DNA from: Microbacterium testaceum
Lineage (GTDB): Bacteria; Actinomycetota; Actinomycetes; Actinomycetales; Microbacteriaceae
Reading direction: 5' to 3'
Length of the DNA stretch: 64,000 bases
Assembly (NCBI RefSeq): GCF_020781835.1
Contig: NZ_JAJGNJ010000004.1
Coordinates: 237,665 to 301,664 of the forward strand
Shown here: piece after piece, positions 58,247-64,000 of the stretch
Layout of the letters: every line of letters begins with the position of its first letter
Position numbering within the stretch: position 1 is the first letter of the stretch
Position numbers and translations under genes: made by a program
The notes under the pieces: model-generated
Told to the model about the DNA's origin: nothing
Database searches by the model: none
Seen by the model: the letters and a program-made list of their open reading frames with translations, nothing else

Positions 58247-60814
58247 ATGTCGCTGATCCCGGACAAGCCCGCCCTGGAGGGCCTCGAGCAGAAGTGGGAT
58301 GCCGCCTGGACCGACCGCGGCACGTACGTCTTCGACCGCGCTCGTGCGGTCGAGGTGGGTCGCGCCGGTGTGTTCTCGGTCGACACCCCGCCGCCCACGG
58401 CATCCGGAAGCCTGCACATCGGGCACGTCTTCAGCTACACGCACACCGACGTGAAGGTGCGCTTCGAGCGCATGCGCGGCAAGACGGTGTTCTATCCCAT
58501 GGGCTGGGACGACAACGGCCTGCCGACCGAGCGGCGCGTGCAGAACTACTACGGCGTGCGCTGCGACCCGTCGCTCCCTTACGACCCCGACTTCACTCCC
58601 CCGTTCGCGGGTGGCGACAACAAGAGCAGCAAGGCCGCCGACCAGGTGCCCATCAGCCGCCGCAACTTCATCGAACTGTGCGAGCAGCTCACCGTCGAGG
58701 ACGAGAAGGCGTTCGAGGCGCTGTGGCGCGACCTCGGACTCAGCGTCGACTGGGGCCAGACGTACCGCACCATCTCCGACGCCGCGATGCGCACGAGCCA
58801 GCTCGCGTTCCTCCGCAACGTCGAGCGCGGCGAGGCGTACCAGGCGCTCGCGCCGACGCTGTGGGACGTCGACTTCCGCTCCGCGATCGCTCAGGCCGAG
58901 CTCGAAGACCGCGACCAGCCCGCCGCCTACCACCGTCTCGGCTTCCACAAGACCGACGGTTCGGGTGACGTGTTCATCGAGACCACCCGCCCCGAGCTCC
59001 TCGCCGCGTGCGTCGCGCTCGTCGCGAACCCCGACGACGAGCGCTACCAGCCGCTGTTCGGCACCACCGTGCGCACCCCCCTGTTCGACGTCGAGGTGCC
59101 GGTGCTCCCCCACCCGCTCGCGCAGCAGGACAAGGGCTCGGGCATCGCGATGATCTGTACGTTCGGCGATGTCACCGACATCATCTGGTGGCGCGAGCTC
59201 GACCTCCCCAACCGCACGATCATCGGCAAGGACGGTCGCATCGTGGCCGAGGCTCCCGATGTCATCGTGACGGATGCCGCGAAGGCCGCCTACGCCGAGC
59301 TCGCCGGCAAGACCGTGTTCAGCGCCAAGAAGCGCGTCGTCGAGCTGCTGCAGGAGTCCGGCGAGATGGAGGGCGCCCCGAAGCCGTTCACGCACCCCGT
59401 GAAGTTCTTCGAGAAGGGTGACCGCCCGCTCGAGATCGTCTCCACGCGCCAGTGGTACATCCGCAACGGCGCGCGCGACGCCGAACTGCGCGAACGTCTC
59501 GTCGCCCTCGGCCGTGAGGTGTCGTGGCATCCCGACTTCATGCGCGTGCGCTACGAGAACTGGACCAACGGGCTCACCGGCGACTGGCTGGTGTCGCGCC
59601 AGCGCTTCTTCGGGGTGCCGATCCCCGTCTGGTACGGCCTCGACGAGAACGGCGAACGCGACTACTCGCGCGTGCTCACGCCCGATCTCGCAGCGCTGCC
59701 CGTCGACCCCACCACCGACGTCCCCCCGGGCTACACCGAGGACCAGCGCGGTGTGCCCGGCGGGTTCGACGCCGAACGCGACATCCTCGACACGTGGGCG
59801 ACCTCGTCTCTCACACCGCAGCTGGCCGGAGGCTGGCAGCGCGACGACGAGCTGTGGAACCTCGTGGCCCCGTTCGACCTGCGTCCCCAGGGCCAGGACA
59901 TCATCCGCACCTGGCTGTTCTCGACGATGCTGCGCAGCGCCCTCGAAGACGGCCGGGTGCCGTGGTCGGATGCCGCGCTTTCGGGCTTCATCGTCGACCC
60001 CGACCGCAAGAAGATGTCGAAGTCGAAGGGCAACGTCGTCACGCCCGCAGACATCCTGCAGCAGCACGGATCCGACGCCGTCCGCTACTGGGCGGCCTCG
60101 AGCCGGCTCGGCACGGACGCGGCCTTCGACCCGCAGAACCCGACGCAGATCAAGATCGGTCGGCGTCTCGCGATCAAGCTGCTGAACGCGGCGAAGTTCG
60201 TCCTGTCCTTCCCGGTTCCCGAGGGCGCGGAGGTGACGCACGCCCTGGATGCCTCGATGCTGACGACCCTCGACAAGGTCGTCGCCGACGCGACCGCGGC
60301 GCTCGAGGCGTACGACCACGCGCGCGCCCTCGAGATCACGGAGTCGTTCTTCTGGACGTTCTGCGACGACTACCTCGAACTGGTGAAGGAGCGCGCCTAC
60401 GATCGCTCCGACGCGGGTCAGGCCTCGGCGGCACTCGCGCTGCGCACGGCGCTGTCCACACTGGTGCGGCTGTTCGCTCCGGTGCTCTCCTTCGCCGCGG
60501 AAGAGGTGTGGTCCTGGTTCGAGGAGGGCTCGGTGCACACCGCCGCCTGGCCCGAGCCGCTCGGCATCGACGGCGACCCGGTCGTTCTGACGGCCGTGGG
60601 CGAGGCGCTCATCGGTATCCGCCGGGCCAAGACCGAGGCCAAGGCCTCGCAGAAGACGCCCGTTCTCTCGCTCACGATCCACAGCCCGCAGGTCGCCGCG
60701 CTGCGCCTCGCCGAGGGAGACCTGCGCGCCGTCGGCCGGATCGAGACGATCACCTTCGTCGAGGCCGACACCACCGCCGTCACCGACATCGTGTTCGCAC
60801 CCCAGGAGGACTGA
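58247..60814 (+). CDS. valS: Valyl-tRNA synthetase
   Basis: 855 residues. The HIGH motif is HIGH itself (ASGSLHIGHVFSYTHTD), and the KMSKS loop is [11 protein letters not shown]. The length and the sequence GWDDNGLPTERRVQNYYGVR fit ValRS of the actinobacterial type. It charges tRNA-Val and edits threonine. No T-box core was seen in the 283-base upstream spacer. An 82-codon ORF starts on its stop codon. Confidence 0.96.
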   Translation: MSLIPDKPALEGLEQKWDAAWTDRGTYVFDRARAVEVGRAGVFSVDTPPPTASGSLHIGHVFSYTHTDVKVRFERMRGKTVFYPMGWDDNGLPTERRVQNYYGVRCDPSLPYDPDFTPPFAGGDNKSSKAADQVPISRRNFIELCEQLTVEDEKAFEALWRDLGLSVDWGQTYRTISDAAMRTSQLAFLRNVERGEAYQALAPTLWDVDFRSAIAQAELEDRDQPAAYHRLGFHKTDGSGDVFIETTRPELLAACVALVANPDDERYQPLFGTTVRTPLFDVEVPVLPHPLAQQDKGSGIAMICTFGDVTDIIWWRELDLPNRTIIGKDGRIVAEAPDVIVTDAAKAAYAELAGKTVFSAKKRVVELLQESGEMEGAPKPFTHPVKFFEKGDRPLEIVSTRQWYIRNGARDAELRERLVALGREVSWHPDFMRVRYENWTNGLTGDWLVSRQRFFGVPIPVWYGLDENGERDYSRVLTPDLAALPVDPTTDVPPGYTEDQRGVPGGFDAERDILDTWATSSLTPQLAGGWQRDDELWNLVAPFDLRPQGQDIIRTWLFSTMLRSALEDGRVPWSDAALSGFIVDPDRKKMSKSKGNVVTPADILQQHGSDAVRYWAASSRLGTDAAFDPQNPTQIKIGRRLAIKLLNAAKFVLSFPVPEGAEVTHALDASMLTTLDKVVADATAALEAYDHARALEITESFFWTFCDDYLELVKERAYDRSDAGQASAALALRTALSTLVRLFAPVLSFAAEEVWSWFEEGSVHTAAWPEPLGIDGDPVVLTAVGEALIGIRRAKTEAKASQKTPVLSLTIHSPQVAALRLAEGDLRAVGRIETITFVEADTTAVTDIVFAPQED

Positions 60815-61062
60815 TGCAACTCGGAACCCGTTGGACCGCCCGCGAGCAGCCCCCGGCCGCCGTGCCCGCGGTGCTGCACGCGCAGATCGCGGCCGTCGAG
60901 GCGGCGCTGAATCCCGACGGACTCAGCGCTCCCGCACCGCGGTGGACCCTGACCTTCCTCGAGGGCCGCCCGGTGGCCGAGCTCGACACCGGCGTGATCG
61001 TCGCGCAAGAGGCCTCGGGCGAGGTCGTCGTGCGCTACGACACCGACGACGAGTTCGCCTGA
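60814..61062 (+). CDS. Small protein coupled to valS, unknown function
   Basis: 82 residues; its ATG overlaps the valS stop (CTGATG), indicating translational coupling. WTLTFLEGRPVAELDTGVIV and VVRYDTDDEFA give a soluble, acidic, beta-rich small protein. I do not recognise the family. The low-complexity-free sequence and coupling support a real gene. Confidence 0.72.
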   Translation: MQLGTRWTAREQPPAAVPAVLHAQIAAVEAALNPDGLSAPAPRWTLTFLEGRPVAELDTGVIVAQEASGEVVVRYDTDDEFA

Positions 61063-61135
61063 TCGGTCGGGGCCCGGGTCGTGTGCGGCCTCGGGCCCTC
61101 GGCATCCGGTCGCTCCGCGTGACTACGCTGGAACG

Positions 61136-63187
61136 ATGACGGATGCCGTGAACAATCCCCTCCTCGCGCCGCCCTCGCTCCCCTACGACCTGCCGCCGTA
61201 CGGCAGCATCCGACCGGAGCACTACCTCCCCGCATTCCACGCGGCCTTCGCGGCGCACCGTGACGAGGTCGACGCGATCACCGCGCAGACCGAGCCCCCG
61301 ACGTTCGAGAACACCCTGGTCGCGCTGGAACGCAGTGGCGAACTGCTCGACCGCGTCGCCCGCACGTTCTACACGGTCACCGGCGCCGACGGCACGCCCG
61401 AGATCCAGTCGATCGAACAGGAGCTCGCCCCGCTCGTGTCCGCGCACGGCGACGCCATCCAACTCGACGCCGCGCTGTTCGCGCGTGTGCGCGCGGTGCA
61501 CGACGTCCTCGACGACCTGGACCTGGACGCCGAGAGCCGGTACCTCGTCGAGCGTCGCTACCGTGAGATGTCCCTCGCCGGCGCGGGACTCGACGAAGAC
61601 CAGAAGGCGCGACTGAGAGATCTCAACCAGCGGCTCTCGGTGCTCACGACGACGTTCGAGAAGAATCTGCTCGCCGACACGAACGACCTCGCAGTGGTCT
61701 TCGACGACGCGACCGAGCTCGACGGGTTGAGCGAGGGCGAGCTGTCCGCCGCCGCGCAGGCGGCGACAGAGCGTGGCCTCGACGGCCGTTACGTCATCGC
61801 TCTGACGCTGTACACCGGCCACCCGTACCTCGCATCGCTGACGAACCGCGCGAGTCGTCGCCGGCTGCTCGAAGCCTCCCGCGCCCGCGGAACCCGCGGC
61901 AACGCGAACGACAACCGCGCGACACTGCGCGAGATCGTCCGGCTGCGTGCCGAGCGCGCGGCGTTGCTCGGCTACCCGTCGCACGCCGCGGCGATCCTAA
62001 CCGACCAGACCGCGGGCTCGCCCGCGGCGGTGCACGACCTGCTGCGGCGTCTTGCCGCACCCGCGGCGGCGAACGCGCGGGCCGAGCAGGCGGCGCTGCA
62101 GCGGATCGCGGATGCCGACGGCGTGACAATCGAGGCTCACGACTGGGCCTTCTACACCGAGAAGGTGCGTGCCGAGCAGTACGACCTCGACCGCGCAGCC
62201 CTGCGCCCGTGGTTCGAGGCGGAGCGGGTGCTGCGCGACGGCGTGTTCGCCGCCGCCGAGCAGCTCTACGGCATCCGCATCACCGAACGCCACGACCTGC
62301 AGGGATACCACCCCGACGTGCGGGTGTTCGAGGTGCACAACGCCGACGGCAGCGAACTGGGACTCTTCCTGCTCGATCTGTACACGCGGGACTCCAAGCG
62401 TGGCGGAGCATGGATGAACTCGATCGTCACGCAGTCGCGGCTGCGCGGAACGCCCCCGGTCGTGGTCAACAACCTCAATGTGAACAAGCCCGCGAAGGGA
62501 ACGCCCACGCTGCTGACCCTCGACGAGGTCACGACGCTGTTCCACGAGTTCGGGCACGCGCTGCACGGACTCTTCGCGACCGTGACCTACCCCCACTTCG
62601 CCGGCACCGCGGTGCACCGCGATTTCGTCGAGTTCCCGAGCCAGGTGAATGAGATGTGGATCTTCTGGCCCGAGATCCTCGGGCACTACGCCCGGCACCA
62701 CGAGACGGGCGAGCCGCTCCCCGCAGACGTCGTCGACCGTCTGCACGCCTCGGAAGCGTTCAACCAGGGCTTCGCCACGAGCGAGTACCTCGCGGCATCC
62801 TGGATCGACCAGGCGTGGCACGGACTCAGCGTCGACGAGGCGTCGCGCGAGATCGACGTCGCGGCGTTCGAGGCGGCGGCCCTCGCCGACATCGGGCTCG
62901 ACAACCCCGCCGTCCCCACGCGCTATGCGTCGACGTACTTCGCCCACGTCTTCTCGGGCGGCTACAGCGCCGGCTACTACTCCTACATCTGGAGCGAGGT
63001 GCTCGACGCCGACACCGTCGAGTGGTTCCGCGAGAACGGCGGCCTCACGCGCGAGAACGGCGACCGTTTCCGCGAGCGACTGCTCGGGGTCGGCGGTTCC
63101 GGCGACCCGCTGGAGGCCTACCGCGACTTCCGGGGCCGGGATGCCGAGATCCAGCCGTTACTGGAGCGCCGGGGCCTGACGGTCTGA
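61136..63187 (+). CDS. M3 family metallopeptidase (oligopeptidase A / dipeptidyl carboxypeptidase type)
   Basis: 683 residues. TLFHEFGHALHGLFATVTYP supplies the HExxH-like zinc site HEFGH (H-E-x-x-H) with the downstream Glu in VEFPSQVNEMW. The N-terminal helical half and late VFSGGYSAGYYSYIWSEVLD fit Dcp/OpdA. There is no signal peptide, so it probably degrades cytoplasmic peptides. It starts 73 nt after the small gene and converges with the truncated gene at 63198. Confidence 0.94.
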   Translation: MTDAVNNPLLAPPSLPYDLPPYGSIRPEHYLPAFHAAFAAHRDEVDAITAQTEPPTFENTLVALERSGELLDRVARTFYTVTGADGTPEIQSIEQELAPLVSAHGDAIQLDAALFARVRAVHDVLDDLDLDAESRYLVERRYREMSLAGAGLDEDQKARLRDLNQRLSVLTTTFEKNLLADTNDLAVVFDDATELDGLSEGELSAAAQAATERGLDGRYVIALTLYTGHPYLASLTNRASRRRLLEASRARGTRGNANDNRATLREIVRLRAERAALLGYPSHAAAILTDQTAGSPAAVHDLLRRLAAPAAANARAEQAALQRIADADGVTIEAHDWAFYTEKVRAEQYDLDRAALRPWFEAERVLRDGVFAAAEQLYGIRITERHDLQGYHPDVRVFEVHNADGSELGLFLLDLYTRDSKRGGAWMNSIVTQSRLRGTPPVVVNNLNVNKPAKGTPTLLTLDEVTTLFHEFGHALHGLFATVTYPHFAGTAVHRDFVEFPSQVNEMWIFWPEILGHYARHHETGEPLPADVVDRLHASEAFNQGFATSEYLAASWIDQAWHGLSVDEASREIDVAAFEAAALADIGLDNPAVPTRYASTYFAHVFSGGYSAGYYSYIWSEVLDADTVEWFRENGGLTRENGDRFRERLLGVGGSGDPLEAYRDFRGRDAEIQPLLERRGLTV

Positions 63188-63197
63188 CGCGCATCGG

Positions 63198-63608
63198 TCA
63201 GAACGGGGGGTTCGTGTAGAGGCTCGTCGAGCAGCCGGCCTCGCCCGGCTCGAGGGAGATGCGGCGGAAGTCGACCGAGTCGACCGTGCCGTCGACGCGT
63301 CGGACGAGGATCACGCAGTCCCGCGCAGCGGGGGCGCCGACCGCAGCCACCGCCTCGCCTGCATCCGCGACCGTGGTCTCCACGGTGAGGGACGGATCGG
63401 GGAAGACGGCACGGACAGCGTCGACCGAGACCTCGCCTGCCGAGAGGACGGCGCGGAGGCGATCCTCCGCGTCGGCGGGCAGCTGCGGCGGCCGGGTCGC
63501 GACCGGCGGCTCGGCAGGTGCCGTGGCGGGGCAGTCGATGCGCTCCGAGCTGGCCTCACGCGTCACCGCCAGCGTGAACCGGTAGCACTCGGCCGCGAAC
63601 CCCGTGGG
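63198..63608 (-). pseudogene. 3' part of an unknown gene, 5' end apparently removed by an IS insertion
   Basis: A first in-frame GTG at 63566 would give 122 residues, but the frame continues upstream as GFAAECYRFTLAVTREASSE, which looks like protein, up to the probable IS edge near 63610, without a start. The remaining part reads IDCPATAPAEPPVATRPPQL and ends SCTSLYTN-like (EPGEAGCSTSLYTNPPF), with two Cys that may pair. The 5' part should lie beyond the IS, outside the window. Function is unknown; a small secreted or membrane-anchored protein is likely from the composition. Confidence 0.6.
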
Positions 63609-63687
63609 CTGACCCCGTTTCGTAGGTCCGGTGGTTCTGAGAGTCGTCCTGTCGCCCGGAGTCGCGGGCAGGGAGACTGGTCAGATC

Positions 63688-63972
63688 ATGTCAAACAGCA
63701 GGAAGCGTCACACCCCGGAGCAGGTCGTCCGCAAGCTCGGGCAGGCCGACAGGATGCTCGCCGACGGGCAGGATGTCGCCGCGGTGTGTCGGGAGCTCGG
63801 CGTGTCCGAGCAGACGTACTACCGGTGGCGGAACCAGTACGGCGGCCTCAAGGCCGACGACGCAAAGCGCCTGAAGGAGCTGGAGAAGCAGAACGCCACC
63901 CTCAAGCGGCTACTCGCCGAAGCGGAGCTGGAGAAGGCGGCGCTGAAGGAGTTGGCTGAGGGAAACTTCTAG
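63688..63972 (+). CDS. IS3-family transposase OrfA
   Basis: 94 residues from ATG 63688, preceded by GGGAG. An N-terminal helix-turn-helix (HTPEQVVRKLGQADRMLADG, then AAVCRELGVSEQTYYRWRNQ) and a leucine-zipper coiled coil (DAKRLKELEKQNATLKRLLA) are the standard OrfA layout (Transposase_8/HTH_21). It binds the IS ends and forms the OrfAB fusion by -1 frameshifting. Confidence 0.92.
   Translation: MSNSRKRHTPEQVVRKLGQADRMLADGQDVAAVCRELGVSEQTYYRWRNQYGGLKADDAKRLKELEKQNATLKRLLAEAELEKAALKELAEGNF
63960..63966 (+). other. Programmed -1 frameshift site (slippery heptamer) of the IS3 element
   Basis: G GGA AAC in the OrfA frame matches the X XXY YYZ rule and lies one codon before the OrfA stop. Shifting -1 continues into an open frame (KLLGPGRRRAAV). 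A downstream stimulatory structure cannot be assessed because the window ends. Confidence 0.6.
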
Positions 63973-64000
63973 GCCCGGGCAGACGTCGCGCCGCCGTCTC

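Larger units (their letters stand above)
63610..64000 (+). mobile_element. IS3-family insertion sequence, left part (runs off window)
   Basis: The left edge is placed at TGACCCCGTTTCGTAGGTCC (63610) because the truncated minus-strand gene loses plausible protein sequence here and IS3 elements start with TG. Behind it come OrfA (63688-63972), a GGGAAAC slip site (63960-63966) and the start of OrfB in the -1 frame (reads KLLGPGRRRAAV to the window end). The right end and target duplication are outside the window, so the left border is provisional. Confidence 0.8.

Overview
The window looks like chromosomal DNA from a high-GC (about 70 percent) actinobacterium of the Microbacteriaceae, most likely Microbacterium or a close relative. 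The support is gene order (leuS-comEA-comEC-holA-rpsT-lepA-hemW-hrcA-dnaJ-rsmE-HIT-phoH-ybeY-CBS-era, then leuA-recO-uppS-dus), short actinobacterial -10 boxes (TAGAAT, TACGAT, TAAACT), frequent GTG starts and dense ATGA/GTGA stop-start overlaps. Most of the window is housekeeping; accessory material is limited and named below.

Layout. 0-4.2 kb: end of a dus gene, a FrnE-type DsbA oxidoreductase, uppS, recO, a TRIC-like membrane protein and a MOSC protein with a problematic start. 4.3-6.2 kb: leuA behind a Leu-codon leader peptide that overlaps a potential pseudoknot. 6.2-16.9 kb: GNAT, quinone-type oxidoreductase and the conserved era-to-hemW block, with a CIRCE operator at hrcA. 16.9-22.8 kb: lepA, then an inserted surface protein (beta-propeller plus five Ig-like domains) and a hydrolase before rpsT. 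22.8-23.4 kb: a non-coding repeat array. 23.4-31.5 kb: holA, comEC, comEA, leuS, pabB-like. 31.6-35.1 kb: DedA, DUF2183, YedK and an overlapping putative glycosylase gene, tRNA-Ala(GGC). 35.1-38.3 kb: LysR regulator divergent from a DUF1852 (MesX) and MesD pair, a folate-independent, oxygen-requiring methionine synthase system. 38.3-48.5 kb: rsfS, a proline-rich membrane protein, nadD, proA, proB, obg, rpmA, rplU, DUF4031 and RNase E/G. 48.7-55.5 kb: VKOR, then ndk, DUF4233, folC and ileS, with a translational T-box ahead of ileS. 55.5-63.2 kb: MFS transporter, a DUF559-type gene flanked by members of a dispersed intergenic repeat, valS, a small ORF and an M3 peptidase. 63.2-64.0 kb: a gene whose 5' end appears to be removed by an IS3-family element that runs off the window.

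Themes. Branched-chain amino acid supply is sensed by two unrelated RNA devices (leuA leader, ileS T-box), and leuS, ileS and valS all lie here. Ribosome and RNA metabolism genes are concentrated (lepA, rpsT, era, ybeY, rsmE, obg, rsfS, rpmA, rplU, rne). The least explained signals are the strong excess of the 7-mer GGATGCC/GGCATCC through genes and spacers alike, a dispersed intergenic repeat (49.4, 57.0 and 58.1 kb), the repeat array after rpsT, and a 16-codon upstream ORF in the RNase E leader. All calls are made by eye from the sequence; family names come from remembered family features, not from searches.
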